NCBI RefSeq assembly: GCF_036588685.1 | Contig: NC_086378.1 | Coordinates: 23,289,578-23,353,577, forward strand | DNA from: Mytilus trossulus | Taxonomy: Eukaryota > Mollusca > Bivalvia > Mytilida > Mytilidae | Direction of reading: 5' to 3' | DNA length: 64,000 bases | Shown: positions 33,881 to 44,872 of the stretch, in pieces | Numbering within the stretch: position 1 is the first letter of the stretch | Layout: each line of letters opens with the position of its first letter | Translations under genes and position numbers: made by a program | The notes under the pieces: generated by a model | Databases searched by the model: none | The model's input: the letters and a program-made list of their open reading frames with translations, nothing else | Told to the model about the DNA's origin: nothing

Positions 33881-34734
33881 AAAAATGGTTTTCGTTTTGA
33901 ACGATTAAATTACTTTCATTAGTCAGCACTTATGTGTATACATGATCAATCATCAATATGATCATAATTATAATTTAACTGTTTCCAAACTTTGAATTTC
34001 ATGAAGTATTAAGGGTTGTCTGCTTCATGAATAAAGTTCCTTAGCTGTATTTGGTAAAACCTCATAGAATTTTTTGTCAGCCATGCCCTTGAACTTTGTA
34101 CTTTTTTTCCCTTTTAACGTCTTTGAATCGAGTTTCAAATGATGAGTGTTTTGTAGAAGAAATGCGCGGCAGGCATACAAAATGGTGAGCCTAGTAATTA
34201 CACCGTGATTATTTCCAAAAGAGAACAACGAATTACAGATAAATGAATTATTCGGTTTCATTTCCACTTATAGGATTGTTGAACATAAATATACATTGTT
34301 TCATATTGCCCATACGTATTTGATTTTTTGTATAGACAAACGTAGACGTGATGTGTGTTTCTATGAGACAGCAACGAAACGGCACATTTAGAGGTACAAT
34401 AAACTCTTGAGCAATAGATAATAGTATTTACACCGTCTAAATTGCACCGATTATTGCCAATTTATAAACACTTAAAAGACTATACAAAATCTGACATCAT
34501 GATACTGTAATAATTATGGTCTTCCACGTTTTGAATTTGTTTTTAGGATCAGAATTTTTGTGATACTTATCTCAAAGATAAAAAATGTGATGCAATGCAA
34601 AAGAAAAACCAACAGCCTGATTTACTGCAGACAGTCATGATAGCCGAATGTGGCACATATTTACAATATGCCATATTTGTGGGGTTTTTTTCTTCTTTCT
34701 ATTAGCCCTTTATCATTTTAAAGCGCACTATTGG
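33881..34734. other. gene-free stretch
   Basis: It holds an old, diverged family C copy on the minus strand (about 34020-34190: CCTTAGCTGTATTTGGTAAA, CCTTGAACTTTGTAC, GATGAGTGTTTTGTAGAAGA, ATGCGCGGCAGGCATACAAA). The rest is unremarkable AT-rich sequence. Confidence 0.5.
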
Positions 34735-35075
34735 TTGAGTTTTCAACCTGATATATCACTAGCCTGTCAACACTAAGGTTATGAGTTTGACCTGGACAGG
34801 TGTGCTCGACTTCATTCTTCATTGACAAAGATTTCCCTACTGAAGGTGCATGGTTTCTCTGGCCATTCCAACTCCTCCACTTATAAAAGCACCTGAGATC
34901 ACCCCTAGTTTTCGGTGGAGTTCGTCTTGTTTATTCTTTAGTTTTCTTTGTTGTGCCATGTGTACTATTGTTTGTCTGTTTTTTCTTTTCATTTTTAGCC
35001 ATGGCGCTGTCAGTTTATTTTAGATTTATGAGTTTGACTGTCCCTTTGGTATCTTTCGTCCCTCTTTTCTGAAAA
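34735..35075 (-). repeat. dispersed repeat family B, long copy with tRNA-like end
   Basis: The family B signature is inverted here (AGCCATGGCGCTGTCAGTTT, GAGTTTGACTGTCCCTTTGG, TATCTTTCGTCCCTCTTTT). It is preceded by a block, ATCACTAGCCTGTCAACACT AAGGTTATGAGTTTGACCTGG, that has the look of a pol III B-box region read on the plus strand. This longer copy suggests that family B is the body of a tRNA-related SINE. The short copies elsewhere lack the head. Confidence 0.6.
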
Positions 35076-35384
35076 CTGACCGCCACAAAAAAAAAAGCAC
35101 AACAGTACTGAAAGTGGCGTATAACATCAATCAATCTAAATATTTTAATTCGAGTGCCACTCTTGATATGATCCCGATGAAACACGCGTCGGGTGCAAAT
35201 TACTTACGGAAAATAGTTTATAAACTTTAAGCAATATATTTTTCAGTTATTTGTAAAATTGCTGACAACATATGCAATGTACACCAGTAACATTTCCTGT
35301 GATGAGTGAAACAACTAAAATTACAAAAAACTGAGGTTATTTCAAAACTTGGTACTTTATGTGGCCTATTTAACCTTTTTTTAT

Positions 35385-35830
35385 TCGCTCGTCACTGTTG
35401 AGTCTTTTGTAGACGAAATGTGTGTCTGTTGCAAATACAAAATTTCAATCCTGGTACATGTGTCTATTATGAGTTTATTTACAACCACTGGTTTCGATGC
35501 CACTGCTGTGAGTATCACCAGCCCAGTAGTCCAAATTTATGTGCTGACTTGAAGTATCATTGGTATAGTCATAATTATAAATTAAATGTACAAAACTTCA
35601 GATTTTTTTTTAAATACTAATGAAGGCTTTTTCTACCTCATGAATAAATTACCGTAGTTGCATTTGGCAAAACATTTAGGATTTTTATTGTCCTCTGTGA
35701 TCTTCAACTTTGTACTTTATTTAGACGTTTTATCTCTTTCCTTATTCGAGCTTCACTGATAAGTTTTATGTAGTAGACGAAATGTGCATCTGACGCAGGT
35801 ATTTTTTTTAATTCCGATATCTATGATGAG
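35385..35830 (-). repeat. two diverged family C copies (-)
   Basis: One partial copy at 35385-35460 (TCGTCACTGTTGAGTCTTTT, GTAGACGAAATGTGTGTCTG, CAATCCTGGTAC) is followed by a longer one at 35636-35830 (ATTACCGTAGTTGCATTTGG, CTTCAACTTTGTACTTTATT, GCTTCACTGATAAGTTTTAT, GACGAAATGTGCATCTGACG). Both have lost the CGCGCG core through C-to-T and G-to-A changes, as expected of methylated CpG decay. Confidence 0.7.
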
Positions 35831-38353
35831 TTTATCCCTAATTATTGACAGAATTAAAATCACAAACACACCACACGAATTGTCATATTCCTGACTTAGT
35901 ACAGGCATTTACAGGAATTTTATAATGTACACAGTTGTGGATTGAATATCGTTTCTATAGCTAGCTAAAACTCTCACTTGTATGAGTTGCATTAAAATAC
36001 ATTATATTGACAACGATGTGTGAAAATAACAAAGAAGACATTCTAGGTAATATTGTCAACAATAGGGATACGTTCAGCAGTTAACATTGTGGTAAAATGT
36101 ATAATCATTATCACTTTAAAAGCAAACAAATATTTCAACAACAACAAAAAACAACTAAAAGACATATAGACAAGTACATTATAATTAGCAATAACGAAAA
36201 ACAAGAATACAAAACTTTTACGTTAACACAAAAACGGAATGTACAAGAACCAAGGCACATCAAATTGATATTACCAAAAAGAGACTCAAAGTAATAATTT
36301 ACAAAGACAAATAAAAGAATATTATGGCATGTTATTAAGATGATATAAAACGTCATTCTAGAGTCTATACTTCAAGACCATCGTGTCGCTTTTTTGTGAA
36401 ATTGATACGGAATATCCATCAACAATATCGTGGTATCTTCCGAAGAATATTTTTTAGAAAAAGGATGAGACGTTTTTATCTGATTGTCCAATTTGTCGAA
36501 ATAGTAAGTACTGATGGGCCATCGAATGAAACATTTTCTGAAGTTTTTAGTTGAACAAAATTAGAATTCTAACAGTCAACTGATACCAAAACGATCAACC
36601 AATAGAATATGATGCTTGCGTAGCATTCTATAACGACGATTAAACACTTTCTTAATCCTTTACATTCAATTTTGGAAAGTATGGAATATTCGAAGGTTGC
36701 ATTGCGTGACTGTGATCATACGATGTGATACAGATATAGGAGAGTACTTAGTATATCACGGATAAGAACATACACAAATATACGAAATTATATACATGTG
36801 ATGATTCCACAGTTCAAAAGTTATTCAATGAAAGTTTATAAATACTGTTAAAACTGAGAAAAAATGTATGTATACCGTTCCTTAAATCATTCCTACATAG
36901 TGATGATTTATACTCATTATAGTTCATGTAGTGTAAAAAGTAAAATAACAAAAATACGGAAAGTCAAAAATTGCAAAATCAAAAACTCAGACAAATCAAA
37001 ATAATGAATCAACTGAATTTTCATGTGTAAAAAGTGGTGGATTAAACATATGTTAAAGCTAGCTAAACATCTTACCCGTAATATTTACTTAAATGCTAAG
37101 AGGGTAGTCGATTCAGTCTAGTGTCTTTGTTTGTGAATTTGAAATATGTTGTTTGTTGGGGTTTGACGATTTTGATAAAAAATTATTTCGTCTTTAAAAA
37201 GAGGTATTTTTATTTGAAACATATATTCCAATCCTATCATTCTAAATGGTTCTGCTGTTTTTATGAAATAAAGTATACAAGTCGTTTTATTTTATAGGAC
37301 TATTTCCAAGTCCTTTTATTCTAAAAGATTTTATTCAGGGTATTTGTCAATCCCTTTCATTCAAAATAATTCATTGTTAATATAGTGTTGAGAGAAAATG
37401 TGCTGACTTTGACCTTGATCATATCCTTTACATGTTTGAAAGGTTTTTTTCGAGCCTAACATTGCACTCATATTGGAGGAATAAACAAAAAGTGTGTTTA
37501 CTTAAATTTTTTAACTACTCCAAAGAGTGAATTCAAATATCGAGGACATATAAATATGATCGTAAATTAGGTCTTGTTTTACAGGTAAATAAAACACTTA
37601 CTTTCATATCAAGGGTCCGTTACACATTCAACAAAAGTAAAGATTTCCATATATTGTGTTACTTGCCACTAATACTAAGGGACTGACATATTTTAATTTA
37701 CGACTGTGAAAAAGTTGACAGTTGAAACAACTAGTATGGCTTTATTATGTGTAAATGGAAGTAGTACATTAAACCATGACATTTCACATTACAAGTGACA
37801 ATCTTGTTTATCAGTCACCGCCTTTAAACATGCACACACAGCCAAGCAATATAAAGGAAATCAATCCTAAACTGCACATGGCCAATGTAAATTTCCACAC
37901 AACATCGAGACATTGCGTAGAATCATTATCGGCTGAAGCACCATATACCAACCCTGAAAATTACGAACAACGCATTGCGTTATATGTATTTATTCATTTC
38001 ATGTACAAAATGATTTATACTTTTCCGAATACATTGACTATTTGTCGTGATCATTGATAGATTTTTTTTTATCAAATTTTAAATACATGTTGTTGATTTT
38101 TTAAAATATAATGTTCTTCATTGTTACCTCATTGTATACAATCATTAAATATGTTTCTACATTATGCATATGGTTTATAAAAGGCATGGTAAATTGTGAC
38201 AAAATTTAGTGTTATGAATTTATATCTACCCGGTATATAAATATTTAAAATAAAAGGGTTAGAGAATCAAAATGTTCATATTTTGTACTTTTTGTCATAT
38301 TCAATTTCCCTTCGGTTCCCTATATCCAGTTGGGTTAAAATTGTTGAATTTAC
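35831..38353. other. gene-free stretch 3' of the TMEM272-like gene
   Basis: No exon can be supported with confidence. An ATG-initiated 93-codon frame at 37776-38057 (+) has a protein-like first two thirds (LVYQSPPLNMHTQPSNIKEI...), but no splice context or family is recognised. The 3' untranslated region of the minus-strand gene that ends at 38354 must lie here. Confidence 0.45.
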
Positions 38354-38682
38354 TCATACGTTGTTCAAATAATCATTTAAAAAACCTGAAGATTTATCAG
38401 ACAACTCATTAAAGCAGGGTAAGTAAAATAGAAAAACTATATTCAAAATCAACCTACCAACAAAGACAAAGATGAAAAACACGAAGGACAAAGCTCCAGT
38501 AATTCCATTAACACACTTGACTGTTTCCTTGCTTCCTTCACATCGAAAACTTTTGTAACTACTCCAGAGGGTGTTGGAAAAGAAAATCATTACAGCATCA
38601 AACAGGCCAACCAGTCCGGCAGCTAACAGAAAGAACGGTAGTCTATAGCCTTCGTGTGGACAATCCGAAGCATACACTAAAG
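38354..38682 (-). CDS. TMEM272-like exon 3 (stop)
   Basis: It encodes residues 34-141 after completing Ala33, with stop TGA at 38356-38354. The acceptor on the minus strand is ATATATACAG. It contains the DCP motif and the second and third hydrophobic segments. Confidence 0.85.
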
Positions 38683-41432
38683 CTGTATATATGAAGGGAA
38701 AATTATTTTATTTCTCTTTTTCATAAATCCTTATTTATATGCATGTTAATCCATATGCAAATTTAAATGTAAATTTTTTAAATCTTGTTTTTTTTTTACA
38801 AATAGTGACACACATTTCTTTCTCGGTTGAAATATATATATATAACAAAAAATACTGTATGTTTGTGCTTCATTCTATTAAGACGAGTTTAACTGCATGA
38901 TTTATACAGGTTTTTTTTTAATGTTGAGACATTACACCACTATAGGTTGCATTTCTGTAAATATTGACAAAGCAATTTCCTATAGGAACTCCGTTTACGG
39001 CTCAAACTGTACCAATTTTACTATGAAGATTTGAAGAAAAAAAATCTTATCCTAGAATTGAAAGTTTATTTGCACCAACTTTTTTCATAGGTCAAAATAT
39101 AGGGCTGTGCGGCATATTTCCAACGTGTGTATGCCCTAAACTTCTTAGGGTTTTAACTAAGACTAATTTTCTTAACTACCCTTACCTCGAATGAAAGGTT
39201 ACCACATATCTCAATGTAAACAATATACACATGTAAATGTACTGGTAACATTCCCAAGTTATGTCTCTGTAAGATGGAACACAGAAAGCATAACTGGGAA
39301 CCAGTATATAAACAAAATTAATTTCCATGAATATTCAAGTTCTCCCCAAAAGAGGCGTATTTGAGAGACAGCTGTATTTACAAAGTGCAACCTATAGTAC
39401 TGTCACGGGTTCGCAAAGGGTTGTGCGCCAACGAACATATTTAACCCCGATACAATGACTTTGTTCTGAATATTGCACAAATATTATATCATTTATCCCT
39501 GCGTCTTTCTTTTTCTATAAATTTCCATTGCATGACACAGTGTTACCTCTTTAATATAAGATGTGCTTGAAACATAATTTAAATATCGGACATGTGAACA
39601 GTGTAAGACTTATGTGTGGTTCCATGTGCGTAGGTAACAAAATATTTCAAACAAATTCAGACAAAAGTTTACAGACGAATTTGAAGTCCTTTTCTGAAAA
39701 ATAAGTACAAACCTAATTGAAAAGATATAGCAAGATGGAACAGTCGTTATCTTAAAGTATTGAGGTATACTAATTAGAACTAAGGATCTGTGTAGGTCTT
39801 TAATATCTTACCCACAACTATACTGGATACAGAAAAACAAAACAGCACGAGTGCTTGGACTAAAACAAAATGGTAAATATCAATAGTAAATAAGAAAACA
39901 ATTCAATTCTTTATTTACATTCTGACATGAAATATGTGTTATATGAGGATGAATAAGTTGCAATAACAAAGCAATCAAAATAAATAACAGAATAGACCGG
40001 GAACTAAAATAAAATTATACATGCAAAAGGTTACAAAACTGTATATTTGTGTCAGTGCATATTTAATAGAGCTGACATTGCATAAGATTCAGATTATAAT
40101 TCTATTATAAAAGTTGATTTTCTTTATATATGTTCCCAGTATTTCATATAACCTTCGGTCAATTCTCGATATTCGATTTGATAGAAAGTAAATAAGGTAT
40201 TTCCAGCTTTTCATTGAAAAACGTTTGTTTTTTTTGTTCTGGTTATTTTATTTTATTCTGTCACTTTTTTTGTTCTCGGAAAAGTCGCTCCTGTAGTGCA
40301 ACCTGTGTTTTAATTTGTATGTCTTTTGTCAAGATGGGAATGATCTATTGCAAATGAACTCATCATAGACACCAAGATTAAATTTTGTATTTACGCCAGA
40401 CGCGCGTTTCGTCCACAAAAGACTCATATGAGACGCTCGAATCCAAAACAGTTAAAAAGGCCAAATAAAGTAAGAGGTTGAAGAGCAATTTGTTGGCCAA
40501 AATTCCTAAAATAAAATGCCAAATACACCTTAGGTAATCTTTTACTGAAGCAGAAAAGCCTTAGCATTTCCAAAATTCAGAAGTTTTGTAAACAGTTAAT
40601 TTATAAATATGACCATATCACTCTATGATAATTTATGTCAGCATATAAGTGCTGAATACTTGGCTGGTGATACCCTCGGGGTATTAAAGAACTCAACCAG
40701 CAATGGAATTGACACAATGGTTGTAAATAAACGCAGATCATATATATCAGGATTCAATTTTGTATTTACGCCAGACGCGCAAATACACTGACTTGTAGGA
40801 CTGATGTTGATCAGGCTCACAAAAAATACAGGACAAAATGTTTTAACAGCTAATTTACCCTCGATTAGTTGTTAAGTGATCAATGAAAACATTTTAGAAT
40901 TAACTGAGAAACGTAACCACTATGACCACCGCATTATAGTATAGATGAGGTGTGTGTGCGCTCAAACAAACTGTTTTACATCGCTACAGCAATGATAACA
41001 ATCCAAATGTCTCCGTCTGTATTTTTCTTTATAAATATAAATATATATATCATTATGATGTCATTAGCCTGAAACAGAAAGGGTTTCTTTTGTTGCATTG
41101 CTGCAAATAATCGGACAGTTTTGTTAGCCGCTCTCTATGAAGGCCGTTCTCTCGAACAGTACTCAAATTCAAATGCATGTCGTTTGGTTTCTTTTGAATA
41201 GTGGTCTCATTGGTAATCATACCTAAGCTCGGCCTTATTTTTTTTTTTAAACTCATATTTTTTTATGTGACAATTCAATTAAATACATGTAGTAGCATAC
41301 CTAATTTCTTACAAACAGATCATATTCTGTTTCATTAATTATAGCAATGATTGTGAAAAAAAATATCAACACATTTTACGCACCAAACAAAGCTTTCCTC
41401 CAACATTCGCCAAACTGACAGTAGTCCGTCAT
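38354..41432 (-). CDS. small multi-pass membrane protein, TMEM272-like (3 exons, 141 aa)
   Basis: CDS = complement(join(38354..38682, 39812..39859, 41384..41432)). Phases are consistent: 49 nt, 48 nt and 329 nt including the stop. Hydrophobic segments lie at about residues 15-36, 47-68 and a long one at about 92-121 that could be one tilted or two short helices. Between the first two is DCP followed by a basic/aromatic stretch and LPFFLLAAG, the layout I associate with invertebrate 'transmembrane protein 272-like' proteins (cysteine-proline then a Pro-started helix). Further cysteines at 79, 88 and 122 may form disulfides. The tail is short and polar (NELSDKSSGFLNDYLNNV). The function of that family is not known. 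The family call rests on layout from memory and is less sure than the gene model. Confidence 0.75.
39812..39859 (-). CDS. TMEM272-like exon 2
   Basis: A 48-nt microexon-sized coding exon for QALVLFCFSVSSIVV, the core of membrane segment 1. The acceptor is TTGTTTTAG and the donor GTAAGA. Only one frame is open and it joins both neighbours in phase, which supports the model despite the small size. Confidence 0.78.
39860..41383. other. TMEM272-like intron 1 with family C repeats
   Basis: It contains a family C copy at 40370-40560 (+), whose GACGCTCGAATCC differs from the usual GACGCTCAGATC, and a short fragment at about 40748-40784 (GATTCAATTTTGTATTTACG CCAGACGCGC) with no other family part. 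There is AT-rich sequence between. Confidence 0.6.
40370..40560 (+). repeat. dispersed repeat family C, copy in intron
   Basis: CACCAAGATTAAATTTTGTA TTTACGCCAGACGCGCGTTT CGTCCACAAAAGACTCATAT, then GAGGTTGAAGAGCAATTTG and AATGCCAAATACACCTTAGG. Antisense to the host gene. Confidence 0.8.
41384..41432 (-). CDS. TMEM272-like exon 1 (start)
   Basis: ATG at 41432-41430 opens MTDYCQFGECWRKALF, which leads directly into the first membrane segment. The donor is GTGCGT, weaker than the others in this window but acceptable. Confidence 0.72.
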
Positions 41433-41576
41433 ATTAAAGTTTTTCAATAACTGACCGTCAATCTAACTTATATACTTCCTTGTTCCCAATTCTCCGAAGT
41501 AAACATTTGGTTAATTTCCAAAGAATGCATGTAAACATACTTTATTATTAAAATATCTAGACTATTATGGTGACTT

Positions 41577-42945
41577 GAAAAACACCGGTACCACTCAGAT
41601 TACAATTCTACCTTGACAGGTAAGTTTGTATCTAGCCTATAAAATACTTATTTAGCCTTGAGAATTGAAAGGTCAGTTTATCCCATTCATACAAAAGAAG
41701 TTGGTAAAATTGGCTTCATGCCATTTACCTTGTCCAACATTAAGGTCACTTTATTGTTATTGTGATATTGTTAAAGTACAAAAGAACCCTATATTCTGCC
41801 CAATGCTTAAACTTTGTGCATCTTGATTCAATTGTTTAAAATATGTTAATGTTGAATTTTAGGGGTTACTTTTGCCCTTTTTTTTCAGATATAAAAAAAC
41901 TATCGGCTTGACTTAATAGAAATAGACTATGCTTGCAGGTTCTCTTGTTTTTTGTTAACACCAAATTCTAACGGATTATTAAATTTAGTTGCAAAATATT
42001 TTAAAAGAGAGCTGAAATTTTTTTTTATCTTTTAATGTGAATTGAAGGTTGAATAATTATATGTGAATTAGAATGAAGAAAACATCTTGGTCCAAAAAAA
42101 ATCATCAATCAGGATATAAAATTCCAAATATTAATTTATTATACTAAAATAAGTTCATATAGAATAAACTTTCTAAGATTTTATTGATTCCTTTTAAATT
42201 TAAATCTCAAGCCACTGTTTTGCATGTTTAGGTCATGTCCCAACAAAAAATCAATAAATATGACAGTACAATGTACTCTAAGCACAAACACATAAGGTCA
42301 CTGTGAAATAGACATCTAGGGCAGGAGCAAACTGTCAGTTATACCAAACCAGTTTGACTAGATCTTTAGTTAAAAACCAGTTTGACTAGATGTCTAGATT
42401 ACTCTTGGAATAACAATGGTGTGGCCTATATTTTGACAATGTAAATCACATGAGGACCTGGATGGGTTTTTTTAATATCTGTATTCTTTAAAGTTTTAGG
42501 GCATTTTCTTTTAATAGCCTTGAAATAACTCATTCTGTAAAATTCTCATGAAAATGATTTTCCAATTTAGTCTTTCTGTTACAAGATTATTTATCAATCA
42601 TGTACATTGATCATGATTATATCATCAGTATTGTATTACAGTTACCTAAGTAACCCTTTATTTTGCACAGTTATTCTTTATACTTTTGCAATGCAGTAAA
42701 TTATTTTCTTTTCTTTATTTTGATATTCATTTTCTATATTCTCTATTATTTTTTGTTGCTATTACATGTATTCTCTATTCTGTAAACCCCATTCTGAACC
42801 TCATAGGTAAACTTCTTTTGTATGAATGGGATAAACTGACCTTTCAATTCTCAAGGCTAAATAAGTATTTTATAGGCTAGATACAAACTTACATGTCAAG
42901 GTAGAATCGTAATCTGAGTGGTACAGGTGTTTTTCAAGCCACCAT
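41577..42945. mobile_element. 1.37-kb element with 130-bp nearly identical inverted ends
   Basis: The left end, starting ATGGTGACTTGAAAAACACC, and the right end, finishing GGTGTTTTTCAAGCCACCAT, are inverted copies. They stay almost identical for about 130 bp, up to AAAAGAAGTT (about 41703) and AACTTCTTTT (about 42810). Differences are few single bases, so the element is young compared with others here. The interior (about 1.1 kb) has no transposase frame. It repeats CCAGTTTGACTAGAT directly near 42349 and 42378. TTATGG/CCATAA can extend the ends by two bases. No clear target-site duplication is visible. It lies about 145 bp upstream of the start codon of the minus-strand TMEM272-like gene, in its likely promoter. 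Confidence 0.8.
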
Positions 42946-43264
42946 AAATGTCAAGTAATTCTAATTGTACTCATATAATGTCGTTGGGTATACATACACT
43001 TAGCATAATAAATTATACTAAGTATTTTAACATTGTAGACTTGAAGTTATTGTTTATATCAATCATGAGGGTTAATTTGGAGGGGATTTACTAAAACTTA
43101 AAAGAACGGTGGCCTGGAAAAATATATAAGCGTTGACAGACTTTAGATTTATTAATACATCTATCAACTTCTGTCAGCGTGTGAGTCGTTCAAAACAACA
43201 TTCAGTTCCGTGGATAGAAAAAAAAAACGCAATTTGAACTTGAAGGTTTGTTTATAGAAATATC

Positions 43265-43492
43265 TCAAAGTTTAATGTCACATTTTTCGACAATTTCTTG
43301 ATGAGCGATCGATTTTTCAGGAGTTTCAACTCCATGCAAAACAGTAAACGATACACGTGTCTTTTCATGAAAGCAGTTTACCAAGGCATAGCATTCCCTG
43401 ATTTGCCATATTTGATCAGTTGAATTAAGAAATTGCGGTTTTAGAAATGTACATGCCTTGCGAAGAGGTGGTAGTGACTCCACTCAAGCATT
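43265..43492 (-). pseudogene. unassigned coding-like fragment
   Basis: About 72 codons open on the minus strand, with a natural-looking protein sequence: LRKACTFLKPQFLNSTDQIW then IRECYALVNCFHEKTRVSFT and VLHGVETPEKSIAHQEI, ending at TGA. There is no ATG, and an in-frame stop lies directly upstream. It is therefore either a 3' exon with an unseen partner or a decayed fragment, possibly from a transposon. I do not recognise the family. Confidence 0.3.
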
Positions 43493-43595
43493 AACGGAAA
43501 ATCATCTCACGATATTCATTACGGGCGTAAATCTCGATAGTTAACGTCTCTCGTTGGTTAACTTTAAGTGCCGACCGTAAATAAAGGCAACAGTA

Positions 43596-43810
43596 GTATA
43601 CCGCTGTTCGAAAGTCATAAATCGAGTTAGAAGAGAAACAAATCCGGGTTACAAACTAAAACTGAGGTAAACACATTTTAAAAATATAAGAGGAAAACAA
43701 CGAAACAACAGAGACACTAAAGTGCAACAAAAAACAAAAAACGACAATGCAACACACAGATAAGATACCAACTGACATTTTCCTCCCTTGGTACAGGACA
43801 TTTTAAGATA
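43596..43810 (+). repeat. dispersed repeat family I
   Basis: GTATACCGCTGTTCGAAAGT CATAAATCGAG, AACAAATCCGGGTTACAAAC, AACAACGAAACAACAGAGAC, ACTGACATTTTCCTCC. The start of the same unit is present at about 30060-30130. I recall it as frequent in mussel sequences. Confidence 0.7.
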
Positions 43811-44149
43811 AAAAAAAATAATTGGGGTGGATAGTGTGTTGAACCTGGGTTTGCGGCTAGTCAAACCTCGCGTTTGAATGGCAATGTTAAATATAACATT
43901 AAAGTGACAACATTACATGAAAGGACTACATCACAAATAAATGAGGTATATAGTTCTCCCTGTTTGAATGGACATCAACAAGCGGTAAGCATATACTTTT
44001 ATCTATACGTGAATACATATGTATACCTCTAAATCCAGTTCTTTTCGTGATTAGACTAGCTAAAATGACAATCAGAGACGATCGAAGACCTAGAATCAAT
44101 ATCAAATAATCTATTTATAAGATATGATCCGATATATTAGCATTTACCA

Positions 44150-44375
44150 AGTTAAAGGGAGGCGAAAGATACCACAGGGACATTCAAACTCGAAAGTCGA
44201 AATTAAACTGACAACACCATGGCTAAAAGAGAAAGACCAACAGACAGACAAAAAAAAACACAAAACACAGCATACACAACTAACGACTGCGCAATACAAA
44301 CCCATCCAAAATACGGGGATGACAAGGTGCTCACTGAGGAAGGGTAAGCAGATCCTGTTCCACATGTGACACCCG
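44150..44375 (+). repeat. dispersed repeat family B, copy
   Basis: GGGAGGCGAAAGATACCACA GGGACATTCAAACTCGAAAG, AACTGACAACACCATGGC, then a GGTGCTCACTGAGGAAGGGT AAGCAGATCC block. A matching GAAGGGTAAGCARATC occurs at the end of the copy at 63668-63865. This tells where the family's right half lies. Confidence 0.8.
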
Positions 44376-44747
44376 TCATCAATACCTTGTACTAGTATTT
44401 AGAAATAAGGAATAAAACGATGCAATTCGTAAAAAAATATTTAATAAATAACTTCTTTAAACTCACTTATATTGAACAACGACAACACTTGCACACTCGC
44501 ATGTTCTCTTACCACATAATTCCACCAATACACACCCTATTTCATGCGGCTCACTCACTCAAACATACATACATTCTCTCACATACACAGGCACGCAAAC
44601 TCTCTTCTCTTACTCCGACTCGTATTTTCTCAATCGCACAGACCGAAAAACATATACTCCCACAACTCAATGATGAATCACTATAAAAAAAACCTCTTGT
44701 AGTTGTAATAATTTCAAAAAAATAATCAATTTCATCTGTGTTTATGT

Positions 44748-44872
44748 TTAGTCCATGTTTTCTGTAGTCTTGCAAAAGAATCCCCATTTCTTTTGACTCC
44801 ATGGGTTTGTCTTATACCATCCAAAGGCAACTTCTGACTTGTCTGTAGCGACCTTCAATTTAACGATCATTC
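44748..44872 (-). CDS. coiled-coil gene exon 10 (stop)
   Basis: Residues 378-418 (GMIVKLKVATDKSEVAFGWY KTNPWSQKKWGFFCKTTENMD), then TAA. The GWY and WGFF positions are the basis of the SH3-like suggestion. The acceptor is AATCATTTCAG. Confidence 0.84.

Larger units (their letters stand above)
42946..44747. other. intergenic stretch between the two minus-strand genes
   Basis: It contains a coding-like open frame at 43265-43483 (-), a CCGCTGTTCGAAAGTCATAA repeat at about 43596-43810 and a family B copy at 44150-44375. The 3' untranslated region of the coiled-coil gene must run leftward from 44747. Confidence 0.5.
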
